A DNA stretch of 64,000 bases from Olsenella profusa F0195 (GTDB lineage Bacteria > Actinomycetota > Coriobacteriia > Coriobacteriales > Atopobiaceae): assembly GCF_000468755.1 (NCBI RefSeq), contig NZ_AWEZ01000060.1, positions 1 through 64,000 on the forward strand. Reading direction: 5' to 3'. A program made the translations under genes and the position numbers. The notes below the pieces were generated by a model. The model worked only from the letters and a program-made list of their open reading frames with translations. It searched no databases and was not told the origin of the DNA. Shown here one piece after another: positions 55,212-64,000 of this stretch. Position 1 is the first letter of the stretch, and each line of letters opens with the position of its first letter.

Positions 55212-57842
55212 ATGGCAAAGACCCGTGTACATGACCTCGCCAAGGAATATGGCATGACGAGCAAGGAGATGCTCGCGCACCTCTCCGACATGATGATCCC
55301 GGCCAAGTCGGCATCATCCACCCTCGAGGATGCCTACGTCTCCATCGTGCGCAAGAAGCTCAAGCCCATCCTCGAGGCGCGCGCCGCAGAGATCGAGGCC
55401 CAGAAGAAGGCGGCCGAGGAGGCCAGACGCGCCGAGGAGGAGGCCGCCCGCAAGAAGGCCGAGGCCGAGCGCCTGGAGGCCGAGCGTCGCCGCGAGGCCG
55501 AGCGTGCCGAGGAGGAGCGCCGCCGCCTGGAGGCCGAGCGCGTCCGCAGGGAGGCCGAGGCCAAGCGCGCCGAGGAGGAGCGCCTGCGCAAGGGGGAAGA
55601 GGAGCGTAACCGCGTGCATGACAACGCGCCGACCTCCGCCCCCTCGTTCTCGAGCCTCCTCGATCAGATCGCCCAGCAGGAGAAGGTCCTCAAGGAGCAG
55701 GCTGCTGAGAAGTCGGCCAAGAAGAGGGAGCGGCCTGCGCGCGAGGGCAGGGGCAGACGTCGCGGCAGGTCGGACAACTACCGCTCCCATGGTTCCGGCG
55801 AGGCCATCCCCACCCCCCCGTCCGATGGCGACGGCGAGGGTCGCGGTCGCGGTCGCAAGGGGGGCAAGCGCGGCAAGGGCGAGGATCGCTACAGCCGTAT
55901 GGCCCGTGAGGCCGAGGAGTACACGCGCGAGCAGCGTCATGTCTTCGAGGAGGCCCGCGAGGCCGTCGAGGAGGCGTCGCGCGAGTCCACCGGCAGGCGT
56001 AGGAAGCGCAAGGAGCGCCGCCAGAGGCAGCAGGAGGAGGCCCGCGAGGAGGAGCGCATCCAAGAGGCCCTCAAGAACGACCAGGACCTCTCGCAGCTCG
56101 ACACGGCGAAGGTTCCCCAGGGTGCCACGGTCGCCGATCTCGCCAAGCTGTTGGGCGTGCCCGCCAACGACATCATCAAGCGGCTGTTCCTGCTGGGCAC
56201 CCCGCTCACCGTCACGGAGTCCATGTCCGACGAGCTCATCGAGCTCGTGGCCGATGACCTCGGCGCGAACGTCAAGATCATGAGCAAGGAGGAGGAGAAC
56301 TCCTTCACCTTCTACGATGACCCGGCCGACCTCAAGCCCCGCCCACCCGTGGTTACCGTCATGGGCCACGTCGACCACGGCAAGACGTCGCTTCTGGATG
56401 CCATCCGCCACACCGGCGTGGCGGAGGGCGAGGCCGGTGGCATCACGCAGGCCATCGGCGCCTCCCAGGTCCAGATCAACGGCCGCACCATCACGTTCAT
56501 TGACACCCCCGGCCATGAGACCTTCACGGCCATGCGCGCCCGCGGCGCCAGGGTGACCGACATCGTCATCCTGATCGTGGCGGCGGATGACGGCGTGATG
56601 CCCCAGACCATCGAGTCCATCAACCATGCCAAGGCCGCCGACGTGCCCATCATCGTGGCCGTCAACAAGATCGACAAGCCCGGCGCGGACCCCACCCGCG
56701 TGCGCCAGGAGCTCACCGGACACGGCGTCATCCCCGAGGAGTGGGGCGGACAGAACATGTTCGTCGATATCTCAGCCAAGAAGCATCAGAACATCGATGC
56801 CCTGCTCGAGGCCGTCCTGCTCGAGGCCGACGTGCTCGAGCTCAAGGCCAACCCCGACACCTTCGCCTCGGGCAACGTCCTCGAGGCCAAGCTCGACCGG
56901 GGTCGTGGCTCCGTGGCGACGCTGCTCGTGAACCGCGGCACGCTACACGTGGGCGATGCCATCGTGGCCGGCATGTGCTTTGGCAAGGTCCGTGCCATGG
57001 TCGACCCACACGGTGCCAGCGTGAGCGAGGCCAAGCCCTCCGACCCCGTCGAGGTGCTGGGCCTCTCGAGCGTCCCCATGGCGGGCGACGAGTTCCGCGT
57101 GTTCCAGGACGAGCGCGACGCCCGCTCGCTCGCCGACGAGCGAGCCCTCAAGGCCCGCATCGAGGAGCAGAACAAGGTCAGGCACGTCACGCTCGAGAAC
57201 CTCTTCTCCACGATGGCGGATGCCGACGTCAAGGAGCTCAACCTCATCATCAAGGCCGACGTCCAGGGCTCCATCGAGGCCCTCAAGGACTCGCTGGACA
57301 AGATGGACCAGAGCGAGGTGCGCATCAACACCATCCACTCCGCCGTGGGCGCCATCACCGAGACCGACGTCACCCTCGCCGATGCCTCCAACGCCATCAT
57401 CATCGGCTTCGGCGTGCGTCCCGAGGCCAAGGCCCGTGCCGCAGCCGAGCGCCAGGGCGTGGAGATCCGCACCTACAGCGTCATCTACAAGGCCATCGAG
57501 GACATCGACGCCGCCCGCATCGGCATGCTCAAGCCCACCGAGGAGGAGCACCAGACGGCCACCGTGGAGGTGCGCAACACCTTCAAGGTGCCCAAGGTGG
57601 GCATCGCCGCCGGCTGCATGGTGCAGGATGGCGAGGTCTCCCGTGACGACCTCTGCCGCCTCGTGCGCGACGGCATCGTGGTCTTCGAGGGCAGGCTCGC
57701 CTCCCTCAGGCGCTACAAGGACGATGTCAAGAGCGTCAAGGCCGGCTTCGAATGCGGCATCGGCCTCGAGAGCTTCCAGGACATCCACGTGGGTGACGTC
57801 ATCGAGACCTACCGCATCGAAGAGGTAGCCCGTACGGAGTAG
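55212..57842 (+). CDS. infB: Translation initiation factor IF-2
   Basis: An 876-residue GTPase that places initiator tRNA on the ribosome. An N-terminal IF2N domain ([25 protein letters not shown]) is followed by a long Arg/Glu/Ala-rich charged linker (residues 55-290), a second IF2N part ([20 protein letters not shown]), then [14 protein letters not shown] (G1), DTPGHETF (G3), [10 protein letters not shown] (G4) and domains II-IV. The ATG follows GGGAAAGGCAAAACCAC. Confidence 0.95.
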   Translation: MAKTRVHDLAKEYGMTSKEMLAHLSDMMIPAKSASSTLEDAYVSIVRKKLKPILEARAAEIEAQKKAAEEARRAEEEAARKKAEAERLEAERRREAERAEEERRRLEAERVRREAEAKRAEEERLRKGEEERNRVHDNAPTSAPSFSSLLDQIAQQEKVLKEQAAEKSAKKRERPAREGRGRRRGRSDNYRSHGSGEAIPTPPSDGDGEGRGRGRKGGKRGKGEDRYSRMAREAEEYTREQRHVFEEAREAVEEASRESTGRRRKRKERRQRQQEEAREEERIQEALKNDQDLSQLDTAKVPQGATVADLAKLLGVPANDIIKRLFLLGTPLTVTESMSDELIELVADDLGANVKIMSKEEENSFTFYDDPADLKPRPPVVTVMGHVDHGKTSLLDAIRHTGVAEGEAGGITQAIGASQVQINGRTITFIDTPGHETFTAMRARGARVTDIVILIVAADDGVMPQTIESINHAKAADVPIIVAVNKIDKPGADPTRVRQELTGHGVIPEEWGGQNMFVDISAKKHQNIDALLEAVLLEADVLELKANPDTFASGNVLEAKLDRGRGSVATLLVNRGTLHVGDAIVAGMCFGKVRAMVDPHGASVSEAKPSDPVEVLGLSSVPMAGDEFRVFQDERDARSLADERALKARIEEQNKVRHVTLENLFSTMADADVKELNLIIKADVQGSIEALKDSLDKMDQSEVRINTIHSAVGAITETDVTLADASNAIIIGFGVRPEAKARAAAERQGVEIRTYSVIYKAIEDIDAARIGMLKPTEEEHQTATVEVRNTFKVPKVGIAAGCMVQDGEVSRDDLCRLVRDGIVVFEGRLASLRRYKDDVKSVKAGFECGIGLESFQDIHVGDVIETYRIEEVARTE

Positions 57843-57844
57843 CC

Positions 57845-58294
57845 ATGAAACAGAACAGGAACTCGCGCAGGGTCAACCAGATCGCCCGCGAGAAGCTCGC
57901 CAGCATCCTCCTCCTTGAGGTGTCAGACCCCGACCTCGCGCTCGTGACGCTCACGGGCGTGGAGGTCTCGGTCGACAAGAGCGTGCTCAAGGCGTACGTC
58001 AGCTGCGACCACGACCGCTACGAGCCCGTCAGGCAGGCGCTCGAGCGAGCCCGGGGCCGCGTCCGCAGCCTGTTGGGCCATGCCTTGGGGTGGCGCGTGA
58101 CGCCCGAGCTCATCTTCGAGATCGACACGACGGCGGACGAGGCGGAGCGCATCGCCCGTGCGCTCGAGCATGCCCCCGCCACGCTGGCGGTGGAGAAGGA
58201 CGAGGCGGGCTACCCCATCACCACCCATAGGGACGAGCCTGTGCCCTCGGGTGAGGCGGACGGGAACCCGAAGGGGGATGAGCAGCCCGTATGA
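57845..58294 (+). CDS. rbfA: Ribosome-binding factor A
   Basis: A 149-residue cold-adaptation and 30S maturation factor: RVNQIAREKLASILLLEVSDPDLALVTLTGVEVS, KAYVSCDHD, LGHALGWRVTPELIFEID. The C-terminal 35 residues are a charged tail. It starts 2 bp after infB and overlaps the next start by 4 bp (ATGA). Confidence 0.92.
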   Translation: MKQNRNSRRVNQIAREKLASILLLEVSDPDLALVTLTGVEVSVDKSVLKAYVSCDHDRYEPVRQALERARGRVRSLLGHALGWRVTPELIFEIDTTADEAERIARALEHAPATLAVEKDEAGYPITTHRDEPVPSGEADGNPKGDEQPV

Positions 58295-59328
58295 CACTTC
58301 GCGTCACCCCGCGGCAGACGAAGGTGCTCGGACGCATGGCCGCCCTCATCGAGGACAGCCCGACCATCGCCATCTGCGCACACACCTCGCCCGATGGCGA
58401 TGCCATAGGGTCGGGGCTTGCGCTTGCGATGATCATCCGCGCGCACTGCCCCCACTCCCAGGTGACCAACCTCCTGGCCGATGATGCGCCGGTGCCGCGC
58501 ATCTACCGCTTCCTGCCGGGCGCGGACGGCTTCGTGCGCGCCCGGGACTACCACGAGGACCCCGACCTCTTCATCAGTGTGGACCTCTCCAGGGACAGCC
58601 GCCTGAACGAGGCGGAGGTCGTCCTCGGGCGCTCCGCCCACCACGCCATCATCGACCATCATCCCTGCACATCGCATACGGGGGATGTCGCCCTCATCCG
58701 TCCGGATGCCGCCGCCGCAGGCGTCCTGGTGACGGAGTTCGCGCAGCAACTGGGCGTGACGCTCACCCCCGCCATGGCGCAGTGCCTCTTCTGTGCCATC
58801 ACGACGGATACGGGGCGCTTCCAGTACCAGAACGCCGACCCCGAGGCCTTTCAGGTGGCATCGCTCCTGGTGGACGCCGGTGCCCGCCCGTCCGAGGTGT
58901 CGCTCAACGTGTATCAGAGCTTCTCCCTGTCCTACCTGCACCTCGAGGCCGCTGTCATGGCGCGCATCACGACGTTCGCCCAGGGTCGCATCGCCTACAG
59001 CTATGCCACGGAGGAGGACTTCGAGCGCACGAACGCCCAGCTGGACGAGTGCGACGGCCTCATTGACGTCGTGCGGAGCGTTGCCGGGGGCGAGGTGGCG
59101 CTCTTCCTCAAGGAGGTGCCGGGCGGCCATGTGCGCGGCAACCTCCGCTCCAAGAACGACCTCGACGTCTCGCTCGTTGCCGCCGAGCTGGGCGGTGGCG
59201 GTCACAAGGCCGCCGCGGGCTTCACCTTCGACGGCGAGTTGGGGGAGGCCCTCTCGGCCGTGCTGCCGCTACTGCGCTCGCTCTTCGATGACGAGGGGCC
59301 CTCCCGTGCCACGAAGGTCGAGGCATAG
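58291..59328 (+). CDS. nrnA: DHH-family oligoribonuclease/pAp phosphatase NrnA
   Basis: The 345-residue protein has DHH domain motifs AHTSPDGDAIGSGLAL, ISVDLSRDSR and AIIDHHPC, then the DHHA1 domain with GGGGHKAAAGF. It degrades short oligoribonucleotides and 3'-phosphoadenosine 5'-phosphate. The position between rbfA and truB is common in this operon. Confidence 0.9.
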   Translation: MTLRVTPRQTKVLGRMAALIEDSPTIAICAHTSPDGDAIGSGLALAMIIRAHCPHSQVTNLLADDAPVPRIYRFLPGADGFVRARDYHEDPDLFISVDLSRDSRLNEAEVVLGRSAHHAIIDHHPCTSHTGDVALIRPDAAAAGVLVTEFAQQLGVTLTPAMAQCLFCAITTDTGRFQYQNADPEAFQVASLLVDAGARPSEVSLNVYQSFSLSYLHLEAAVMARITTFAQGRIAYSYATEEDFERTNAQLDECDGLIDVVRSVAGGEVALFLKEVPGGHVRGNLRSKNDLDVSLVAAELGGGGHKAAAGFTFDGELGEALSAVLPLLRSLFDDEGPSRATKVEA

Positions 59329-59329
59329 G

Positions 59330-60253
59330 GTGCGCAGAGGTCCCGCGAAGATCAACCGCATCATTGCGCTCGACAAGCCCCTGGGCATGACCAGCCACGA
59401 CGTCGTGGCACGCGTGCGCCGTGCCGTGGGAGAGCGCCGCGTGGGCCATGCGGGCACGCTCGACCCCGCTGCCACGGGCGTGCTTGTGGTGGGCATCGGT
59501 CAGGCCACGCGCCTCCTGGGCAGGCTGGCGCTCGACCGCAAGGGGTATGACGCCCGCATCCTCTTTGGGTCGGAGACTGCGACGGAGGATGCCGAAGGGG
59601 AGGTCACGCATACGGCGCCCGTCCCAGACGAGCTGCGCGACGAGGCGTGCGCCCGCTCGGCGCTCGACCGCATGGTGGGACCCCAGAGCCAGGTGCCTCC
59701 CGCATACTCGGCCATCTCCGTCAGGGGCAGGCGCGCCTACGAGGTGGCGCGCAGCGGCGGACACGTCGACCTCGCGCCTCGCGGCATCGAGGTCTTCGAG
59801 GCGACGCTTCTGGGCATTGACGGGTCGCAGGGTGTCGCGTGGGACGTCCACTTCGAGGTCTCGAAGGGCACCTACGTGCGGAGCCTCGCGCGTGACCTCG
59901 GGCGCGCCGTGGGCAGCGCCGCACATCTCGCTGGCCTGAGGAGGACGAGCGCGGGTGTGGTGGCGCTCTCGCAGTGCGGGGCGCTCCCCGCCCTCGAGAC
60001 GGGCGGCCTGTCGGCGCTCGATGCGTGTACGGTCGACCCCATCAGCGTCCTGGGGGCGTTGCGCCGTGACGTCACGGAGGCGGAGGCGCGCCTGGCATCA
60101 TGCGGCCAGGCGCTTGCGGCGTCGTCCGACGCCGCCTCGGGCGCGACATGCGCCCTCGTTCATGGGGGGCTGCTGGTCGGCCTGGCCGAGATAAGGGACG
60201 GCAGGCTGCGCCCACGGCTCAACTTCCCCCAGGGCATCGAAGGGGTTCGGTAG
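59330..60253 (+). CDS. truB: tRNA pseudouridine synthase B (U55)
   Basis: The 307-residue enzyme makes pseudouridine 55 in tRNA. IIALDKPLGMTSHDVVARVRR at the start, catalytic Asp in GHAGTLDPAATGVLVV, then PPAYSAISVRGRRAYEVAR and GTYVRSLARDLG. It starts with GTG at 59330, 1 bp after the nrnA stop; the frame is open far upstream, but that part overlaps nrnA and has no family resemblance. Confidence 0.93.
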   Translation: MRRGPAKINRIIALDKPLGMTSHDVVARVRRAVGERRVGHAGTLDPAATGVLVVGIGQATRLLGRLALDRKGYDARILFGSETATEDAEGEVTHTAPVPDELRDEACARSALDRMVGPQSQVPPAYSAISVRGRRAYEVARSGGHVDLAPRGIEVFEATLLGIDGSQGVAWDVHFEVSKGTYVRSLARDLGRAVGSAAHLAGLRRTSAGVVALSQCGALPALETGGLSALDACTVDPISVLGALRRDVTEAEARLASCGQALAASSDAASGATCALVHGGLLVGLAEIRDGRLRPRLNFPQGIEGVR

Positions 60254-60256
60254 ACC

Positions 60257-61324
60257 ATGGCTGACGTCCGGAGGCTTCTGGTCGACCTTGGCTGCGCGGA
60301 TGTGCGCGAGTTGGCTGCGCGTGCGATCCCGTCCCCCTTGGCGGACGCATGCCTACGGCATGACCATGGCTTCTATACGCTCTATGGGCGCGGGGGGACG
60401 GAAGTCGGGCCTCAGGCACCAGTCTGCGCGTGCATGGGGGGCTTCGATGGCGTCCATCGGGGGCACAGGGAGCTTGTGCGCGCCTGTCATGACGAGGCGC
60501 GGCTGAGGGGCGTCATCGCGCTCGCCATCACCTTTGACCCTTTGCCCTCGCTCGTCCTCGAGGGGCGGGCGCATGGACACTGCCTGCTCTCCACCGAGCG
60601 GCGTGTCCGGCTCCTGCTGGATGCGGGCATGGATGCCGTCTGCGTGCTGGCGTTTGACAAGACCCTTGCGCATACCCCCTATGCCGACTTCGTCGATGGC
60701 CTGCTGCCGAAGGTTGCCCATGTCGAGTCCCTTCACGTGGGCGCCAACTTTCGCTTCGGCTTCGAGGGGGCGGGCACGCCAGCGGCGCTCGCGCGGCTGG
60801 GCCAGGCGCGGGGGTTCTCCGTCCACATCCACGACCTGCTGGCGCAGGGTGCAGCACCCGTCTCGTCCACGCGTACGCGCGCACTGCTCGCCCAGGGTAG
60901 CGTCGAGGATGCCGCACGCCTGTTGGGTCGCCCCCATGTCGTGCATGGGGTCGTCGAGCACGGACGGGGGGAGGGGACCACCCTTGGCTTTCCCACGGCG
61001 AACGTGCATGTCGATGCCCGACTGTGCCTGCCGGTCGAGGGGGTGTATGCGGGCTTCGTCATCTGCGGTCCCACGGCATGGCCCGCCGCCATCAACGTGG
61101 GCGCGTCGCCCACGTTCTCGACACCGCGGGCGTCATTTCTGGAGGCCAACCTCATCGGCTTTGCGGGTAAGCTCTATGGGCGTGAGGTGGATGTGGCGTT
61201 CGTCTCGTGGCTGCGGCCCTCTCGCCCCTTCGATTCCACCGTGAAGCTGGAACGTACGGTGCGCTCCAACATCGATTGGGTACGTACCAACCTAGGTGAT
61301 GATGGGCTGGAGGTGCGCGGATGA
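60257..61324 (+). CDS. ribF: Bifunctional riboflavin kinase/FAD synthetase
   Basis: A 355-residue enzyme making FMN and FAD. The nucleotidyltransferase domain starts with GGFDGVHRGHREL near residue 60; the kinase domain contains GEGTTLGFPTANVHVDARL and GVYAGFVICG. About 40 residues precede the usual start of the family, so a shorter N-terminus is possible, but no in-frame start with a better ribosome site is evident. It overlaps dnaG by ATGA. Confidence 0.92.
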   Translation: MADVRRLLVDLGCADVRELAARAIPSPLADACLRHDHGFYTLYGRGGTEVGPQAPVCACMGGFDGVHRGHRELVRACHDEARLRGVIALAITFDPLPSLVLEGRAHGHCLLSTERRVRLLLDAGMDAVCVLAFDKTLAHTPYADFVDGLLPKVAHVESLHVGANFRFGFEGAGTPAALARLGQARGFSVHIHDLLAQGAAPVSSTRTRALLAQGSVEDAARLLGRPHVVHGVVEHGRGEGTTLGFPTANVHVDARLCLPVEGVYAGFVICGPTAWPAAINVGASPTFSTPRASFLEANLIGFAGKLYGREVDVAFVSWLRPSRPFDSTVKLERTVRSNIDWVRTNLGDDGLEVRG

Positions 61325-63231
61325 TAACCGACGAGGACAAGGAGCGCGTGCGCCAGGCCACCGACATCCTGCAGCTGGTGGGCGAGACGGTGGAGCTGCG
61401 CCAGCGTGGGCAGGACTTCTGGGGCTGCTGCCCCTTCCACCATGAGAAGAGTCCCTCCTTTCACGTGAACCCCCAGACGGGCCTGTGGAAGTGCTTTGGC
61501 TGCGGCGCGGGGGGCGACGTCTTTGCCTATGTCATGAAGCGCGAGAGCCTCGACTTCCCCGATTCCATCCGCTACCTGGCAGAGCGTGCCGGCATCGAGC
61601 TCACGGAGGAACGGGGGAGCCAGCGCAGGGGTCCCCGCCGCAACCGTCTCATGGAGTGTCTCGCCGATGCGGAGCGCTTCTTTGGCACCTACCTCATGCG
61701 AGGCAGGGGGGAGGGCGCCGCTGCCGCCCGGCACTACCTGGCGGGCAGGGGCTTTGGCTCTGCCGTGTGCAGGCGCTGGGGCCTGGGCTATGCGCCGGGG
61801 CATGGCATGCTCGTGGCGCACCTGACGGCCCAGGGCTTCACGCCCCAGGAGATCCTCGCAGCCGACCTCGCCCTCTCAGGATCCGGACGGCTGCGCGACC
61901 GCTTCTTCGACCGGGCGATGTTTCCCATCCACGACGAGCAGGGCAAGTGCATCGGCTTTGGTGGGCGCGTGCTCACCGATGCCAAGCCCAAGTACCTCAA
62001 CACCAAGGACACGGCCGTGTTCCATAAGGGCAAGCACCTCTTTGCCTTCGATCGCGCGCGCGACGCCATGGTGTCCACGGGCACGGCCATCGTCTGCGAG
62101 GGCTATACGGACGTCATCTCCATGCACGAGGCGGGCCTCACCAACGTGGTGGCGGCGCTGGGCACGGCGCTCACGCTCGATCACGTGAAGATGATCTCGC
62201 GCTTCGCCAAGAGCCGCATCATCTGCATGTTCGATGGCGATGCGGCGGGGCAGCGCGCGGCCGAGCGCACCGTGCAGTATGTGGACAAGACGAACCTTGA
62301 GCTTCTGTGCGTGGTGCTTCCGGGCAACATGGATCCGGCGGAGTACCTTGCCGCCGAGGGCGCCGACGCCCTCAGGGGGCGCCTGGATGCCGCACGACCG
62401 CTCATGAGCTTCGTCTTCGAGCGGCACCTCGAGCGGTATGACCTCTCGGTACCGGGTCAGCGCGTCGCGGCACTGGATGACCTTGCGGCGCTCCTGTCCC
62501 CGCTTTCCGACTCCATCCTCCTGAACGAGTATGCGACGCAGCTCGCGGGTCTCGTAGGCGCCAATATGGAGGAGACGCGCCGTCGCATTCGCTCGGCGGG
62601 TGCCAAGGCCCGCTCGCGCACGCAGGCATCCCTGGGACAGGGGCGGTCCGCCGAGGACGAGCCCCCGGCGAATGCCTATGGGCCGTATGTCTACGAGGGG
62701 GACGAGCTGGGTGGAGAGGGGACCGCCCCCGCCGGTGTCCCTCCCGCGATGGAGCCTGCCGTCACGTTCTCCGATGAGGAGCGCCGCCAACTCGATGCCG
62801 AGCGCGAGCTGTTGTCGCTCATGACCACGGACCTTGCCGTCGTGCGACCGCTGGGGGAACGCATCGGCTCGCTCTCATGGGCGGACGGGCGCCATGAGTC
62901 CATGGCCTGGGCCATGCTTGCCACGCCGATGGATGCCGCACCGCACGACGTGGTGCGCGCCGCCGAGGGCGTGGTGCCGGAGGCCCCGCAGATACTCTCC
63001 TCCGGGACGCTCGACGTCACGTCTGACATGTCGACCCAGCAGAAGGCCGCCTTTCTGGTGGACGTCATCGAACTCTGGGCGGACCGTCGCAGGGTGCGGC
63101 AGATTCAGGCACAGCTCAAGGCACTGGGTGCCGGTGAGCCGAGACAGGAGGCCCGCGACCTCTTCGCCGAGGCCACCACGATCCAACGGCGCATCAACGA
63201 GCTCGTGACGCAGCTTCCCGTGCGTGTGTAA
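61321..63231 (+). CDS. dnaG: DNA primase
   Basis: A 636-residue primase. CHC2 zinc domain CCPFHHEKSPSF and WKCFGCGAGGDV at residues 37-65, RNA-polymerase domain, TOPRIM motifs IVCEGYTDVI and CMFDGDAAGQRAAER, then a helical helicase-binding C-terminus. It starts on the ribF stop (ATGA). rpoD follows, the usual dnaG-rpoD pairing. Confidence 0.95.
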   Translation: MITDEDKERVRQATDILQLVGETVELRQRGQDFWGCCPFHHEKSPSFHVNPQTGLWKCFGCGAGGDVFAYVMKRESLDFPDSIRYLAERAGIELTEERGSQRRGPRRNRLMECLADAERFFGTYLMRGRGEGAAAARHYLAGRGFGSAVCRRWGLGYAPGHGMLVAHLTAQGFTPQEILAADLALSGSGRLRDRFFDRAMFPIHDEQGKCIGFGGRVLTDAKPKYLNTKDTAVFHKGKHLFAFDRARDAMVSTGTAIVCEGYTDVISMHEAGLTNVVAALGTALTLDHVKMISRFAKSRIICMFDGDAAGQRAAERTVQYVDKTNLELLCVVLPGNMDPAEYLAAEGADALRGRLDAARPLMSFVFERHLERYDLSVPGQRVAALDDLAALLSPLSDSILLNEYATQLAGLVGANMEETRRRIRSAGAKARSRTQASLGQGRSAEDEPPANAYGPYVYEGDELGGEGTAPAGVPPAMEPAVTFSDEERRQLDAERELLSLMTTDLAVVRPLGERIGSLSWADGRHESMAWAMLATPMDAAPHDVVRAAEGVVPEAPQILSSGTLDVTSDMSTQQKAAFLVDVIELWADRRRVRQIQAQLKALGAGEPRQEARDLFAEATTIQRRINELVTQLPVRV

Positions 63232-63283
63232 CGTCGGGAAAACGGGTATCATGGATAGGCTCTGACCCATAGAAAGGAAACTC

Positions 63284-64000
63284 GTGGCCAAGAAATCCGC
63301 CTCCGCAGCATCCACCCTCCCCGACAGGCTCCAGGGCGTCGCCGATACGCTGATACAGCAATCCGCATCCAACGGCCACAAGGTGAGTGAGGATGACATC
63401 CAGATCGCCCTTGCCGACATCGATGTCGATGACGAGGAGCTGTCCGCTCTCTACGACCAGGTCCGTGCCAAGGGCGTGGAGATCACCAGCGAGGTCGAGA
63501 GCCAAGACGATGCCACAGGCCCCTCAGACGAGGATGACCTCGAAGGTTCGGACGACCTCGATGACGATCAGGGGCTCGCTGACGACGAGGAGGACGTCCG
63601 TCGCAACGAGGCGCGCGAGGAGGCCCGCGCGGCCAACGAGATCCTGCGCAGCACATCCAAGAACAAGCAGCGCAAGCGCTCCAGCCGTGCCCGTGCCCGT
63701 CGCACGGACGCCTCCACCGTCATGCTCACGGGCGACCCCGTGCGCATGTACCTCAAGGAGATCGGCAAGGTCGACCTGCTGACCGCCTCCGAGGAGGTCC
63801 ATCTGGCCATGAAGATCGAGGCGGGCACCGAGGCCGCCGACAAGCTCGAGGCCGCCGAGGATGGCGAGATCGAGCTCACCCGTGCCGAGCAGCGGCGCCT
63901 CATGCGCATCGAACAGGTGGGCCTCGAGGCCAAGCAGGCCCTCATCAGCGCCAACCTGCGTCTGACCGTCTCCATTGCCAAGCGCTATGTTGGCCGTGGC
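63284..64000 (+). CDS. rpoD: RNA polymerase primary sigma factor, 5' part (cut by the window end)
   Basis: Starts with GTG after GAAAGGAAACTC and runs open to the end of the window (239 residues seen). Region 1.1 ([26 protein letters not shown]) is followed by an acidic stretch and a basic block ([15 protein letters not shown]), region 1.2 ([21 protein letters not shown]) and the start of region 2 ([20 protein letters not shown]). This is the primary, group 1 sigma factor. Confidence 0.93.
   Translation, partial: MAKKSASAASTLPDRLQGVADTLIQQSASNGHKVSEDDIQIALADIDVDDEELSALYDQVRAKGVEITSEVESQDDATGPSDEDDLEGSDDLDDDQGLADDEEDVRRNEAREEARAANEILRSTSKNKQRKRSSRARARRTDASTVMLTGDPVRMYLKEIGKVDLLTASEEVHLAMKIEAGTEAADKLEAAEDGEIELTRAEQRRLMRIEQVGLEAKQALISANLRLTVSIAKRYVGRG

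Noticed and set aside
58793..59329. Long upstream extension of truB inside nrnA
   Set aside because: Read in another frame of nrnA it is low-complexity Arg/Ser/Pro text; the GTG at 59330 starts the family homology.

Overview
The window looks like a chromosomal segment of a strictly anaerobic, amino-acid-fermenting actinobacterium. The high-GC coding sequence with short AT-rich promoter islands, the set of selenium genes and the dnaG-rpoD and nusA-infB housekeeping block would suit a member of the Coriobacteriia (Olsenella/Atopobiaceae-like). That placement rests on gene content and remembered protein similarity, not on a search. I see no phage, insertion sequence or CRISPR array.

Region 1 (1-9.9 kb) is a catabolic/redox neighbourhood. 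It holds a YjiM-type double-cubane dehydratase-like protein and, 5 kb away on the other strand, its YjiL-type ATP-dependent activator. Between them lie a nitrate/taurine-type ABC importer, an enolase-superfamily dehydratase and a half-length RACo-like [2Fe-2S] protein. A C_GCAxxG_C_C protein, a TDT-family transporter and a DUF5714 cysteine-rich protein follow.

Region 2 (9.9-33.5 kb) is a Stickland-type reductase island. The first operon encodes a substrate-specific selenoprotein B pair that is probably betaine-specific (grdI, grdH), thioredoxin reductase, a GCVPC thioredoxin and a BCCT transporter. A complete nine-gene V-type ATPase follows, whose c subunit carries the Na+-ligand residues. 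Then come grdX, grdE, grdB, an AGCS Na+/glycine-alanine symporter, the selenoprotein grdA, and grdC and grdD. The expected scheme is uptake of betaine or glycine, reduction through the thioredoxin system, release of acetyl phosphate by GrdCD and ATP synthesis from it, with the V-ATPase handling the Na+ gradient. Three genes (grdH, grdB, grdA) need an in-frame UGA read as selenocysteine, so plain ORF calling truncates or splits them.

Region 3 (33.5-52.6 kb) is the selenium supply and insertion locus: yedE, tusA-like and DUF3343 on the minus strand; a cysteine-desulfurase-like gene and selD (itself with Sec17) on the plus strand; then tRNA-Sec, selA, selB, yedF, a second DUF3343 gene and a second desulfurase-like gene. 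A TetR regulator, two DUF3841 genes, a LysR regulator of the selenium-associated type and a small RDAC-like protein follow. Between selD and tRNA-Sec sits an unexplained cassette: a COG4087-type HAD protein, a GT4 glycosyltransferase and a three-gene ABC importer.

Region 4 (52.6-64 kb) is housekeeping: an 0.8 kb gene-poor stretch, then rimP-nusA-infB-rbfA-nrnA-truB-ribF-dnaG and the 5' part of rpoD, which runs off the window.

The most interesting signals are a TAATCGCGAT(TA) motif in the promoter regions of the dehydratase-like gene, the betaine-type operon and grdA; a GrdE paralogue that has lost the pyruvoyl-forming cysteine; and the HAD-glycosyltransferase-ABC cassette inside the selenium locus.
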